Part shown: positions 22,313 through 32,157 of the stretch, one piece after another
Layout: each line of letters starts with the position of its first letter
How positions within the stretch are numbered: the first letter of the stretch is position 1
Source: Verrucomicrobiota bacterium
GTDB lineage: Bacteria > Verrucomicrobiota > Verrucomicrobiia > Opitutales > Puniceicoccaceae
Assembly: GCA_038744685.1 (NCBI GenBank)
Contig: JBCDMB010000033.1
Coordinates: forward strand, 1-32,157
Direction: 5' to 3'
DNA: 32,157 bases
The notes under the pieces: generated by a model
What the model was told of the DNA's origin: nothing
Seen by the model: only the letters and a program-made list of their open reading frames with translations
Database searches by the model: none
Position numbers and translations under genes: made by a program

Positions 22313-25300
22313 TCAGAGTTCTCTGACGGATCGAAGATAGATGAGACAAAGTCAATAGTCGACTCGACAAAATCCGATACGGCACTCTTGATCTTATCAG
22401 TTCCAATCCTGTTAAAAGCGTTGTCAGGAGAGAGATGATCAGTCGGATCCTTCGATTCGAGTTTGTCGATCGAATCAGCAGCAACGCCCGGCGTATCGAT
22501 ACTCGGGGTAATAAGGCTTACCGGGAACCCCGGTTCGGTATCGATTTTTTCGCCCGAAGCAAGTTCCCAGATATCTCTAGCGGATGTAGTGCAATTAGGC
22601 ATCGGTGCATCTGTTCCGGCAATCGTCACCGTTTCCTGATTATAAACAAATGGATCAGTTTCCACGAAAGACCTGATCTCATCCCATTTCTCTTGGGACA
22701 CGATAGTATACCGTGATGACTCAGGAAGTTGTCTCTGAGGATCTTGGAAAATCCTATCAGTTCTGAACTGTCCGTCTTCGACATTAGTTGCAACCTCATT
22801 CCAACGTTGAGCATTCGATGCATCTCCGTCAGGAAACGCATGTATCGTAGTCATAGATGCGGCACTTCCTTTCTGCACTGAGTATGCAGAGTTCCAAGTA
22901 TGACCCTCGTATTCCAAACTACCTTCCGCTGTTGTTGATGAATGAATCCCAATAACCCAATCGTCGAGTCCAAACGGATCAAACTTGGTCCAGGGGTTCT
23001 GGACGACGTATGTATAGACGTTTGGGCCGTCGACGAAGCCGAGTGGATCGCGGGTGATGAAGCTTCCGGTTTCCAGGTCGCGGTAGCGGAAGCCTTCGTT
23101 GAGGAGTCCGGTCGGGTCTTCATCTTTCGTATTGGCCTGCTGGGGATCAGGATTTGTGCCCCACTCCTCCGAGGTGGGCGTATCGCCGTGTTTCCCGAAG
23201 GCTTCGTAGGCGGCTTGATAAGTGAGGACGCCTGACGTGTCGGTCGCGGCAACTACGTCGCCCCGCGAGTTGTAGTGCTTGAAGGACGGCGTGCCAGAGC
23301 GGAGGCTGTAGAGCAGGCCTCCAATCCCGCCTCCGTAGTCCGAACCGCGGATGTATTCCGCATCCGGTGTGGCACTGACTGTATCGATGTGCTCCTGAAC
23401 GGAAAGACCATGAGAGAAGGAAAGAAGATGAAGGTCACGGCCTGCGACCGCACTCTCATCGCGTACTACCCGACGGGTACGGTGGTCATAGGCATACTTG
23501 TAAAGACCCGTATCACTGTCACCTGTCTGGTAGTTGAGCGACACCAGGCGGTTCTCATAGTCATAGGTATAGGTATCCGTTTCGGAACCTTCGGTGCGGG
23601 TGGCGCGGTTGCCGTTGGCATCGTAGGTAAAGGTGATGGTATTGGACCTCTCAGTAAAGGAAACGAGTTGGTTGCTGTTGCCACCGCTGGCGACGGAGCC
23701 GTCCCCATATTGATAGTTTGTGACCTCCTCGGGAGCACTCCCTACCGTTACGCCCTTGCGGGTGCGGTTATTGCCGTCGTCATAGTCATAGTCGGTGACC
23801 TTGGTCGTGCCTTCCGAAAGAATTGTCTCAGTGTCAAGGCGATAGGTTCTATCGTATGCGTTCGTCACCTCCCGGTAGGCAAGGTTTCCTTCTGGATAAG
23901 CTTCGACAATCCGAGCTAGGTTCCCTGCGGCATCGTGATCATAAGTGTAAGAGGCAAACGGATTGCTCGCACCACTGGCGATATTCGTCGAAGTTTTCTT
24001 CCGACCGAGAAGATCGTAGGTGCATTCCACGATCACCCCATTGGCCAAGTCCTTTTGGACGATGTTACCAGCTAGATCATAGTGGTAACCAGTTACCCGA
24101 CCACCCTCGGTCATCGTATCCAATCGGTTCAGCGCATCGTAGGTGGAGACGATCTGGCGAGTAGTCAGACCGTAGGTCGTCGTCCGCAAATTTCCTGCTT
24201 TGTCGTAAGTATACCCGTGGGAAACCCCTGCCGAGGTCTCCGAGGTGATGCGGTTCAGATAATCGTAATCGTTGACGACGGCTCGGACATCAAATGGGTC
24301 CTCCGGGTAGGAAACCGTCTCAATGTTGCCATTTTCATCGTAACCGTAGGTGCGGTTGTCCTGGGAACGGCCTGTGTAGAGCACCTGTTCGAGACGGTGA
24401 AGATGATCATAAAGATACTGGGTAACTTGATCCTTTTCATCCGTCCTCCCAGTCATCACAACAGCGTCATAGGTGTTTGTCTTCGTGCGCTGGAGCTGAG
24501 AACCAAAGTCCCAAATCGTTCGGGTATTCCGAGCCAAGCCGTCGTAACGGAACGCGGTTTGCGCTCCTTCCCCGTCTGTGACAAGGGTTTGGTTACCGGA
24601 GTCATCGTATTCGTAGCGAACGACAATGTCACCGGGAAGGGGATTAGCCGAGTTGGGAGAGGGCTGCCCGTTAACCGGATTCGTGGCCGTGGCAACGAGA
24701 CGGTTGAGGTCATCGTAGGAATTGGTTGTCCGGTTGCCGGCGAAGTCAGTGACCGAGGTGATATTACCGTTCTTGTCGTAGAGAGTGCTCGATGTAAGGG
24801 TCTGGTCGCCGACAAGGCCAAACACAGGAACGGACGAGACTTCGACCTCAAAGGGGCGGTCAGCAAAATCGTATTCAGTAACGGTAGAAAGAAAACGAGG
24901 ATCTACGGTCCGTATCACATTGCCCACGCCGTCGTAGTAGGTCTGCGTGAGAGGACGGGACGAGGCATTGTTAGGATGCGAGGCATCAACGACCTCCGGA
25001 GCAAACTCCTGCACTGGGCGGTTCCGTGCGTCGTAGGTAAAGTCCCATCGCTGGCCACGCGGATTGATAGTGGCCTCTACGTTTCCGGCTGCATCGTAAA
25101 TCGTCTCGGTAACGGGAGATCCGATAAGACCATCTCCGGCGGGCTGGCGGTTGATCTGACCGGTGACGGGATCGGATTGCCAAACTTTGACCGGACGGGC
25201 GGCACCATCGTACTCGGTCTCGGTATAACCGCCTCTGGGATCGGTGACCCTCCAGGCTAAACCAGTGCTGGAAAAGTCAGTGTGAGTGGTGATCGCATCT

Positions 25301-28300
25301 GCAGTCCCAAAGGCATCGGTGACTTTGATCACGCGCCCGAGGCCATCGCGCTCGCTACGGGTGACTTTGCTACGAGGATCCGTGACGGTGGAAACTAGAC
25401 TTTCTTTCCCGAACGAATCGATCGTGCCGTAATCAGTAATAGTGGTCGCGAAATTGCCTGGGGAGTATTCGCTACTGCCGTAGACTTTCCGGTAGTCGGC
25501 GTCATAACGATGATGGCTCTCGAGGGTAAGTAAGCCAGAGGTCGAAAGCACTGCATCGTGCCGGACAATGCGAGTAGGCTTGAAGCCTTCGGAAGCGAAG
25601 GCGCTGGCTCCCGGATTATACTGCAGCTCGTAGAAAAATTCGGTATGGGTTTTTTCCGAGGAGCTTGCCGACGGGTTGTCCCAGTTGACATAGGTTGCCT
25701 CGACTCGCTGGAGATCATCATACTCGTGACGGGTGACAATGCCTCGCGGATCGGTTACCCTTGAGAGCGAACTAACGGCATTGTATGCCAATTGCGTTCT
25801 AATGTCGGCAGGCGTGTAGCTACCGCGGTTGTCTTCCAAAAGAATCTGCGGCGCTGTTTCTGCGGGCAAGTTAGGTAGACCAAAGCCATCCATGTCCTGA
25901 ATGACCCCAGTGCGGCGATTGAGGGCATCGTGGTGATATAAAGTATAGCGACCCTCTTCGTCGACGACACAGGCAAGGTTGCCACGGGCATCATAAAGTC
26001 GGCGGACATGAGTGATCCCTACGTCGGAACTCGTACCCGCTGCCGGATAAGAAGTCTTAACGAGGCGGTTGAGCGAGTCGTAGGTGAATACGGTTAGGTT
26101 GTCTCGCGGATCAAGAATCGATGTGCGGTTATTATTGAGGTCGTAATTATATTCGGTAGTCAGAGACAGACCGCCGGGATCGACGATCTCCTTCCACAAC
26201 CTTCCACGCGAATCCGGCTCGTACTCGGTAACCAAATCTTGCTCCCAGGATTGGCCGCTGACATTGGCAAAGGCAACCACCCGTTTCTCTCTCATGAAAC
26301 CTTCAAAGCCAGCTGTAGTATCAAAGACATAGCGTTCCTCAAGAAGCTTCGTTCCCGACTCATCGAGAATCGTCATATCCTTTCGTCTACCCATCTCGTC
26401 CACGTCCCATTGAGTCACCGTTCCATGAACATCTTCCACTCGTGACATTACGCGCCAAGGGCCATACTGATAGGTTTCCACGCGGCCCAAGGCGTCGGTT
26501 TTAGAGGTGGGGTCCGACCACCGGGTCATAAAAGTAGGTTCCGACTCAATGACGGGAACCTCGGTCTCGGGAGGAATCGCGTCTTCGAAGGACCAAGTGG
26601 TGGTATTCCCCGACAGGTCTGTCATTGAGGACAAGGCTAGGCCTGACGGCAAATCGAATACGAAAGTCTCCGAACCGACGTCGCTATGCTCAATGGTCAT
26701 CGTGGTGTAGTAAATCATCCAGTCAGTGGAGACCGGAACCACTCCAAAGGACCCCTTTGTATCTACGTCGACGATTTCGCCATGGATTCCCTCAAAGCGG
26801 TAGCGGGTCTCATTGCCGAGCGTATCGGTAACGACTGTTCCCGAACTCGCACTGAATTCCGGACCAAATATCGTTTCAGACTCCGGCGTCTTCGCGAAGG
26901 TGCTCGTGCCCTCTTCTCCTGGGAGAACAACAGATCTCACTTGTCGGGGAAGGCCGTATTGGTCTCTAAACTCGCCTTCGAACGAAGAATCACCAAATCC
27001 GTTCATTTCCTGTAGCTGTGAAATTACGCAGCTTTGAACATCTCCTGGCAACTCATTGAACTCTCCTGAAGATACTCCAATCCGAAAGGTCCCAATACCA
27101 ATTTGGGAGCTTTCGACCCAATACGCCTTCGTCCGGTCAAAACCATATTCAAAATTATACGTGTTGCCTCGTTTATCCGTAACCGATGAAAGGTTCGCAT
27201 GATAATGCCAAGTGATCTTGCCATCCGAACCGACTTCCTCGTCAACTGCTACTTCGTAGCCATAACTACGCTCGGTTCCATCCGAAAATTGCACGGCGTC
27301 AAGAGTGCCATAATCATAGATGATTCCGTCGCTCGAAATAAGGCCTCCATCTCCCGGTGCAGATACCTGATTGACTGAATAGATGAATTCGGTCGTTTCT
27401 CCGCGGGCATCAGTTATCGACTCCACGCGGCGACCATCTTCGCTTCGAACAATAACAAGCCATTGATCATCCCGGTCCACTGCTTCAATGAGTTCCGGTA
27501 TCAATGACACTCGGGAAGAACCATAATCATACAGAATCCGATTTCCGTAGCGGTCCTCGACTTCCTCTAACCTCCAATAGGTGCTGCGACGAAGTGCTCC
27601 ACCCGCAATCCGATCCGACGAATACATAAACCAGGCATCGCACGGCCGGTAGGTCAGCTTGGTGCCAAACTTCTTGATCAAAACCAAGTCGTCGCCTTCA
27701 CGAACCAATTGGTTCAACCAAGTCTTTTTATCGACCCGAGAAGAGGGCCATGGAAAAAACTCTTGCTGGTTCGCCGTACCAAAACGCTGGCTACGGCCTC
27801 CCTCATCGACCACCGTGACCGAAATCGGATCCGAGGTAAAATCCTCGAGAGTTTCTGTAATCTCAATGTAGGCGCAGAGATTGGAAGTCCAGCCGACGCC
27901 GAAAGGAAGCGTCAAACTCTCGATTGGGCGTAATCCGTTGCGATTACTCCATCCAGTTTCACGCACGGAAGCGTTTGCCTCCAGCACGAGATCGCTGGCT
28001 GCCAAAGGAACGTAAGCATAGGAGGTATCGTGACGGAGGCTAAGGTCAAATGCGTCAACGTATGTCTCCTCCTGATAGCTTTCGGTCTCGTCCTCCTGCT
28101 CGGGCTTCTCATCAGGTGCCGGTCGTCCATTTAAATACACCTTGCGATACCTGGGACCCACTGCGTCACTCCCCGAGAAACTTTGGGAGAAACCGCTGCT
28201 TGCCGAAGTGATCGGGACCAAATAGGTCCTCTTGTCGACCCAATACTCATCGGGTTGATCGTCCATTTCAAACTCTCCTTGCATTCCGTCCGGATCGCAG

Positions 28301-30963
28301 AGGAGAAATCCCGAAGTCTGATCAAAAACCAGGGAGTAATCGTAATCCGGGAAACCATCACCTTCGCCGTTGGTAGACACATGTGAGATTGAGACTTCCC
28401 AAATCCGGTCGGTGGGCAAAACGAGTCCGAAGTCCTCAACTTCGCCAAAAGTTCTATTCCTAACGGATTTCGAGTTGTTAAAATTCAGCCTCCATCTTTC
28501 GGACTCGGAACCCGAATGATCACCCATGCCACCCAAGACGTTTTTTACACCAACTTTTGCACCGCCACCCAGAAAGTCCAAGCGTCCAATAGGTTCCATA
28601 TCAGCGTCGTCAAGGGGCGGACCATAGAAATCTTCAGGGTTAAAAGGCACACTTCCAGGATCATTTGGATTGGCTCCGGCGAGAACCTCTGCCCCATCGG
28701 ATATACCATCTCCATCGGTGTCTTCCAAATCGGGATCTGTCCCATGGATGAGTTCTTCTAATGCGTCTAGCCCGTCACCATCATGGTCCTCTTCGATATC
28801 GTTGAAAACCAACGGATCCAGATAAATACTGTTGTATTCGAAACCGTCCGGCAGGAGATCACCATCCGTGTCGAAGTTGTTTGGGTCACTTCCAATAGAA
28901 ATCTCGACCAGATCAGTCAGTCCATCCCTGTCGGAATCCAAGAATTCGTAGATATCACCAGTATTTTTAATAGGAGAAGTAGTTGGATCACGTGGGTTGG
29001 TTCCCGCTAAAAATTCTTCATAATTTGAAAACCCATCGCCGTCGATGTCGCCATTCCTACCTTTTGGCGTGTTGATTCTATTTTCGTTGTAGAAATCCAG
29101 ATCATTCTGTGCGGCCCATACGGCTTCAGGGTCTGAGCTAAAGACGTTTGCTGGGTCAAATTCGCTGTGGGATGTTATCCACCCGACTCCTCGAAACTGC
29201 GCCATGAGACCTACGCCCCTTGACAATGACACTTCGTTGATCAGGGTTGGCAACAGCCGCACCTCATAGATATTGTAAGGATTTTGACTATAGTCAGGAG
29301 AGACACGGTCCACCCCTTCAATCCAACCATAACCAGCGTCCACAGTAGATGCAATCAACTGATTGCCATAAGAAAATGAACTGTCACCCGGAACAGTTAA
29401 TCCGTAATAAACAGCCCGCGGTGCTTCGAAATAGTCTGGCCGCATCTCTTTCGGTCCGGTTACCCAGCCCTTCCCAGCAGATTTAGCCGAAGAAGTATTC
29501 AATTTGAAAATATGATCGTCAACCAACGCGGTATGCGTCCCGACAAACACTTCCTGAGACGGTACCGAAAAATCGGCTTGGATCGTCTGAGGGCCTGTAA
29601 TCCAACCTCTTCCAACACGACCTAGCTCGGCTCCTGAAGAACTCGTCGTGTAAACGAACACCTGATCATGAGGAGGAGTTGACCACAGTCTCTTGAAGTA
29701 AAGTACCTTTGACTGCTCATTGAAATCAGGTAGGAACTCCGAACTAGAAATAGCCCAGCCTTTTCCGACTTCCACCCTAGGAAGTGAAACTTGATTTGCT
29801 TTACCAAACCTGTAGTCAGTCCCCCACGCAGTCGAAGGTCCGTAATAAATGACTTCTGACTGAGCTGTAGGTGGGTTCTCATTTTCAGGCGGTGTAAAGG
29901 GCCCCCATGCTAGAGGTCTACTCTCAGGATCGTTAGGGTCCGTACCGTGAATTACTATCTCTATTCGATCATTGAAGCCATCGGTATCAGAGTGCTTCTC
30001 CAGAGGGTCGGTGCCGAAGAGGTTCACCTCGGAGCCATCAAAGAGGCCGTCACCATCTGAATCAATGTCATGAGGATCCGTTCCCAGAGAAACCTCATCC
30101 CCGTCGGACAGACCGTCGCTGTCAGTATCGGTGTTGTTTGGATCTGTTCCGGACAAATACTCCTGATCGTCGTTGAGACCGTCCTCATCGGTGTCGATTA
30201 GACGGTTGTCCTCACCAACAACGAGGTCATTGGCCAGTTCCCAATCATCCGGAATACCGTCGAGATCGATATCAGAATTATCATTGGGGTTCGTTCCCTG
30301 TTCGAACTCAATCCTGTTCGTAACAGAATCTCCATCAAAATCACCTTCTCCGCTCTCAGAGAGGTTCCCAAAATTCAGAATCTCCCAGTCGTCTGGAAGG
30401 TCATCGAAATCCCCATCAACAGCGGATGTTGGATCAGTTCCCAACAAAAACTCATCGAGATTACTTACTAAATCTCTGTCATTATCACGCCGTCCATTAT
30501 ATCTAAGGTTCCCAAAATAATAATACTCCCAGGAATCAGCAAGTCCGTCCTGATCCGAATCGGGGTCTGGGTTGAGGGTGAATACTTCAACGTTGCTCCA
30601 GCCATCATCACCCGAGGATCGGGCTCTAAAATGGTAGACACCCGCAGATTCAGTGTAAAAGACGTATGTAAAGAGATGGCCCCCGTCCACATCGGACCAC
30701 ACCAACTCACCATCAATCATTGATCCGATCTGCCAATACACCGGGCAATCGGGATGAAGTCCATTCGCCGTCAGCTCGGCGGCGGGCAATAGGTCTTCGT
30801 CCACTCCAATAACGACGCTTGCATCCAACTGGCCTTCGCTCTCTCCAATCATTGAAATCGACTCCAATTGGCAGTGACCGTCGGGGATACCAAATGCCCG
30901 TGAGCCCGTGATGACGAGTAGCCAACAAAGCCAGAGGCCAGATCGGCTAGGTATAGTATTCAT
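22309..30963 (-). CDS. Giant exported TSP3/RHS-repeat protein with papain-like C-terminal module
   Basis: A 2884-residue protein. It has a signal peptide (about 1-25), then calcium-binding DxDxDG thrombospondin-type-3 units (about 133-345 and 637-772). Between them are five tandem units of about 46-51 residues, each with a Gly-x-Gly-Trp or Gly-Trp core (369-608). From about residue 980 it is an RHS/YD-repeat shell running to the usual end DPFGLD. The last 218 residues form a separate module with GHTW (His codon 22900-22902) and NCTTSA (Cys codon 22591-22593). This His-then-Cys order is that of permuted papain-like (NlpC/P60-type) domains often fused to RHS shells. The stop overlaps the next small gene, and the start overlaps the end of the upstream TPR gene, so three genes form one operon. 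It is probably surface-displayed or secreted, with the C-terminal module as toxin or processing enzyme (inference). Confidence 0.88.
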   Translation of the reverse strand: MNTIPSRSGLWLCWLLVITGSRAFGIPDGHCQLESISMIGESEGQLDASVVIGVDEDLLPAAELTANGLHPDCPVYWQIGSMIDGELVWSDVDGGHLFTYVFYTESAGVYHFRARSSGDDGWSNVEVFTLNPDPDSDQDGLADSWEYYYFGNLRYNGRRDNDRDLVSNLDEFLLGTDPTSAVDGDFDDLPDDWEILNFGNLSESGEGDFDGDSVTNRIEFEQGTNPNDNSDIDLDGIPDDWELANDLVVGEDNRLIDTDEDGLNDDQEYLSGTDPNNTDTDSDGLSDGDEVSLGTDPHDIDSDGDGLFDGSEVNLFGTDPLEKHSDTDGFNDRIEIVIHGTDPNDPESRPLAWGPFTPPENENPPTAQSEVIYYGPSTAWGTDYRFGKANQVSLPRVEVGKGWAISSSEFLPDFNEQSKVLYFKRLWSTPPHDQVFVYTTSSSGAELGRVGRGWITGPQTIQADFSVPSQEVFVGTHTALVDDHIFKLNTSSAKSAGKGWVTGPKEMRPDYFEAPRAVYYGLTVPGDSSFSYGNQLIASTVDAGYGWIEGVDRVSPDYSQNPYNIYEVRLLPTLINEVSLSRGVGLMAQFRGVGWITSHSEFDPANVFSSDPEAVWAAQNDLDFYNENRINTPKGRNGDIDGDGFSNYEEFLAGTNPRDPTTSPIKNTGDIYEFLDSDRDGLTDLVEISIGSDPNNFDTDGDLLPDGFEYNSIYLDPLVFNDIEEDHDGDGLDALEELIHGTDPDLEDTDGDGISDGAEVLAGANPNDPGSVPFNPEDFYGPPLDDADMEPIGRLDFLGGGAKVGVKNVLGGMGDHSGSESERWRLNFNNSKSVRNRTFGEVEDFGLVLPTDRIWEVSISHVSTNGEGDGFPDYDYSLVFDQTSGFLLCDPDGMQGEFEMDDQPDEYWVDKRTYLVPITSASSGFSQSFSGSDAVGPRYRKVYLNGRPAPDEKPEQEDETESYQEETYVDAFDLSLRHDTSYAYVPLAASDLVLEANASVRETGWSNRNGLRPIESLTLPFGVGWTSNLCAYIEITETLEDFTSDPISVTVVDEGGRSQRFGTANQQEFFPWPSSRVDKKTWLNQLVREGDDLVLIKKFGTKLTYRPCDAWFMYSSDRIAGGALRRSTYWRLEEVEDRYGNRILYDYGSSRVSLIPELIEAVDRDDQWLVIVRSEDGRRVESITDARGETTEFIYSVNQVSAPGDGGLISSDGIIYDYGTLDAVQFSDGTERSYGYEVAVDEEVGSDGKITWHYHANLSSVTDKRGNTYNFEYGFDRTKAYWVESSQIGIGTFRIGVSSGEFNELPGDVQSCVISQLQEMNGFGDSSFEGEFRDQYGLPRQVRSVVLPGEEGTSTFAKTPESETIFGPEFSASSGTVVTDTLGNETRYRFEGIHGEIVDVDTKGSFGVVPVSTDWMIYYTTMTIEHSDVGSETFVFDLPSGLALSSMTDLSGNTTTWSFEDAIPPETEVPVIESEPTFMTRWSDPTSKTDALGRVETYQYGPWRVMSRVEDVHGTVTQWDVDEMGRRKDMTILDESGTKLLEERYVFDTTAGFEGFMREKRVVAFANVSGQSWEQDLVTEYEPDSRGRLWKEIVDPGGLSLTTEYNYDLNNNRTSILDPRDNLTVFTYDSLNRLVKTSYPAAGTSSDVGITHVRRLYDARGNLACVVDEEGRYTLYHHDALNRRTGVIQDMDGFGLPNLPAETAPQILLEDNRGSYTPADIRTQLAYNAVSSLSRVTDPRGIVTRHEYDDLQRVEATYVNWDNPSASSSEKTHTEFFYELQYNPGASAFASEGFKPTRIVRHDAVLSTSGLLTLESHHRYDADYRKVYGSSEYSPGNFATTITDYGTIDSFGKESLVSTVTDPRSKVTRSERDGLGRVIKVTDAFGTADAITTHTDFSSTGLAWRVTDPRGGYTETEYDGAARPVKVWQSDPVTGQINRQPAGDGLIGSPVTETIYDAAGNVEATINPRGQRWDFTYDARNRPVQEFAPEVVDASHPNNASSRPLTQTYYDGVGNVIRTVDPRFLSTVTEYDFADRPFEVEVSSVPVFGLVGDQTLTSSTLYDKNGNITSVTDFAGNRTTNSYDDLNRLVATATNPVNGQPSPNSANPLPGDIVVRYEYDDSGNQTLVTDGEGAQTAFRYDGLARNTRTIWDFGSQLQRTKTNTYDAVVMTGRTDEKDQVTQYLYDHLHRLEQVLYTGRSQDNRTYGYDENGNIETVSYPEDPFDVRAVVNDYDYLNRITSETSAGVSHGYTYDKAGNLRTTTYGLTTRQIVSTYDALNRLDTMTEGGRVTGYHYDLAGNIVQKDLANGVIVECTYDLLGRKKTSTNIASGASNPFASYTYDHDAAGNLARIVEAYPEGNLAYREVTNAYDRTYRLDTETILSEGTTKVTDYDYDDGNNRTRKGVTVGSAPEEVTNYQYGDGSVASGGNSNQLVSFTERSNTITFTYDANGNRATRTEGSETDTYTYDYENRLVSLNYQTGDSDTGLYKYAYDHRTRRVVRDESAVAGRDLHLLSFSHGLSVQEHIDTVSATPDAEYIRGSDYGGGIGGLLYSLRSGTPSFKHYNSRGDVVAATDTSGVLTYQAAYEAFGKHGDTPTSEEWGTNPDPQQANTKDEDPTGLLNEGFRYRDLETGSFITRDPLGFVDGPNVYTYVVQNPWTKFDPFGLDDWVIGIHSSTTAEGSLEYEGHTWNSAYSVQKGSAASMTTIHAFPDGDASNAQRWNEVATNVEDGQFRTDRIFQDPQRQLPESSRYTIVSQEKWDEIRSFVETDPFVYNQETVTIAGTDAPMPNCTTSARDIWELASGEKIDTEPGFPVSLITPSIDTPGVAADSIDKLESKDPTDHLSPDNAFNRIGTDKIKSAVSDFVESTIDFVSSIFDPSENSE
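29140..29859 (-). repeat. Five tandem Gly-Trp repeat units inside the RHS protein
   Basis: Residues 369-608 contain five units of 46-51 residues. Each has an initial strand (VIYYGP, VLYFKR, EVFVGT, AVYYGL, NIYEVR), a variable middle and a core of GKGWAIS, GRGWITG, GKGWVTG, GYGWIEG or GVGWITS. Trp falls at 403, 454, 500, 547 and 595. Most end in a P-D-F/Y-type turn. The regular spacing (51, 46, 47, 48) indicates a solenoid or propeller-like beta module. I do not recognise a named family. Confidence 0.75.
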
Positions 30964-32157
30964 CCTCTCATCAGTCCCCTATCCATTTCGAGTGCCTGCA
31001 ACTGAGACTCAAGATAGCTCTCCGTATACCCCTCCCGGTCTCCCAAAACTGCCGCCGGCATATTCCATCCCCACAAGACCAATGCTGCTCGAGAATCAAA
31101 CTCCCACTCCCAAGCGTAGGCAGGATTCCCCCCAACACATTGCCGACACGACAATGCATGAGACTGAGAGAGGGGCATATCCGACTGGACGAGCGCTTCA
31201 ACCATCAACCAGTAATACGCCTCTGAACTAGATCTCGAGGTTGGTGCCTCTTCAACAAGAAACGCCGCGAGACTCTTCGCTCTCGCCAATTTCTTGTTAC
31301 GAGCAAACAGAGATACGAAAGGTCCTCCGACGAGTGCCTTCCCTCCTGCAGGAACTCTTTCGTCGGCGAGGACCGCCTCCATCATCTCCAACGCTTTTCT
31401 TCGCTGCCCCCAATGAAAATGACTGCGGGCAACCAGAGAGAGGTACTCCCAATACTTGTTCCCGGTTTTCCTTAGCCGATCTGAAACCGGACTCACATAG
31501 CGATTGTAGATCGAAATGAGTTCTCCACCCTGCTGAAAGTCGTAGTATTGCCGTCTCGCCAACGGAAGTAAGATGGCGATCATTGAACCAGGAGAAGACT
31601 CGACTCTCAACTGTTCAACCGCCAGTTCCGTGCTGCGTGCCATCAAATCATTCCGTAAACCAGCAAAGTGGCTCTTTGGCAGATGGCGCGCAAAATCGAG
31701 AAGTTCTCGAAAATCATCGCTTCCGCTTACCATTTCCTCGACTACGGGACTCAGCTCTTCCACCGTGAATCCAAATCCGTTTTTTTCTACGAGACTCATC
31801 CAGCGGGAGAACCCTTGCAGACGAAACCTCTTTGGAATCTCTACAGTTTCGAAAAAGCGTCGATAGGCAGATGTAGCCTCGTAGGCGTTGCCCAACTCAT
31901 TCTCCATGCGGGCAAAGGCCCAGAGTCCCTGCCCCCACGTCTTTTCCTGGGGTGAAAAAGTTTCGAGGTTCTTCAAAAGGAGCTCCCGGGAAACATCAAA
32001 AAACTTCGCTTTCGATGCAGCCAACGCCATCGAATGAACCACCTGTCCCGAAGATTTCCGACCCCACTTTCGGGAGATTCTGCTCACGAGGCGGGGAACA
32101 TCGGACTCCATCCCGAGGCGAAGCCCTGAAACCAACCAGATCCCTGCGACGTGTCTC
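30960..32157 (-). CDS. TPR-like helical repeat protein (5' end outside the window)
   Basis: The frame is open to the window edge, so the N-terminus is missing; about 399 residues are visible. They are helical throughout, with repeated pairs like tetratricopeptide units (for example WAFARMENELGNAYEATSAYRRFF, RRKALEMMEAVL and RNKKLARAKSLAAFL). Upstream of the TTG at 32135 the frame still codes, so this is not the true start. The stop overlaps the start of the giant RHS gene (ATGA, 30960-30963). The product is probably a partner in export or assembly of the RHS protein, or a regulator; this is inferred from coupling only. Confidence 0.7.
   Translation of the reverse strand, partial: RHVAGIWLVSGLRLGMESDVPRLVSRISRKWGRKSSGQVVHSMALAASKAKFFDVSRELLLKNLETFSPQEKTWGQGLWAFARMENELGNAYEATSAYRRFFETVEIPKRFRLQGFSRWMSLVEKNGFGFTVEELSPVVEEMVSGSDDFRELLDFARHLPKSHFAGLRNDLMARSTELAVEQLRVESSPGSMIAILLPLARRQYYDFQQGGELISIYNRYVSPVSDRLRKTGNKYWEYLSLVARSHFHWGQRRKALEMMEAVLADERVPAGGKALVGGPFVSLFARNKKLARAKSLAAFLVEEAPTSRSSSEAYYWLMVEALVQSDMPLSQSHALSCRQCVGGNPAYAWEWEFDSRAALVLWGWNMPAAVLGDREGYTESYLESQLQALEMDRGLMRG

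Noticed and set aside
24082-25260. Long plus-strand frame (392 codons) inside the RHS gene
   Set aside because: It is an antisense shadow of the RHS repeats; the minus-strand frame carries clear YD-repeat and shell motifs.

Overview
The window looks like a chromosomal segment of a Verrucomicrobiota bacterium, probably Opitutae-like (inference, not proven). The pointers are a PEP-CTERM sorting tag, an SHD1-plus-hydrolase exported protein, a thrombospondin-type-3/RHS giant protein, a PadR/HAAS pair and a four-helix-bundle (S23-like) gene. Base composition is moderate. Genes are dense, with many 1-4 base overlaps, and few starts carry a clear Shine-Dalgarno sequence (satD-like and the lactate permease are exceptions).

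Layout. 1-2.5 kb: the end of an unknown gene, a SatD-like regulator with a small membrane partner, and a PadR repressor with a HAAS-type membrane protein behind a perfect palindrome. 2.6-5 kb: mogA (-) and a full-length malate:quinone oxidoreductase gene mqo (+). 5-8.9 kb: a tightly overlapping minus-strand four-gene operon (cupin, zinc-ribbon/Toprim-like membrane protein, TPR lipoprotein, asparagine-synthetase-like enzyme without the usual Cys2). 9-11 kb: two decayed copies of the 3' end of mqo on either side of an exported SHD1/alpha-beta hydrolase gene. 11-12.8 kb: two convergent class I methyltransferases. 13-16.2 kb: L-lactate dehydrogenase and lactate permease, preceded by a RelE/Phd-type toxin-antitoxin pair. 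16.3-20.8 kb: an enoyl-CoA hydratase, a bile-acid/sodium-symporter-family transporter, a four-helix-bundle gene set in GATTA-rich repeats, and a long-chain acyl-CoA synthetase. 21-22 kb: a PEP-CTERM gene interrupted by one in-frame TGA, then a very long imperfect inverted repeat. 22-32 kb: a minus-strand set of three genes joined by 4-base overlaps (TPR protein running off the window, a 2884-residue TSP3/RHS protein with a papain-like C-terminal module, and a small membrane protein that may be its immunity partner).

How the parts fit. Lactate permease, lactate dehydrogenase and malate:quinone oxidoreductase feed organic acids into respiration. The acyl-CoA synthetase and enoyl-CoA hydratase point to fatty-acid use. 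The parts most worth a second look are the four-gene AsnB-like operon, the repeated mqo 3' fragments beside it (which resemble scars of repeated insertion at the end of mqo), and the RHS locus with its previously unremarked Gly-Trp repeat module and candidate toxin/immunity end.
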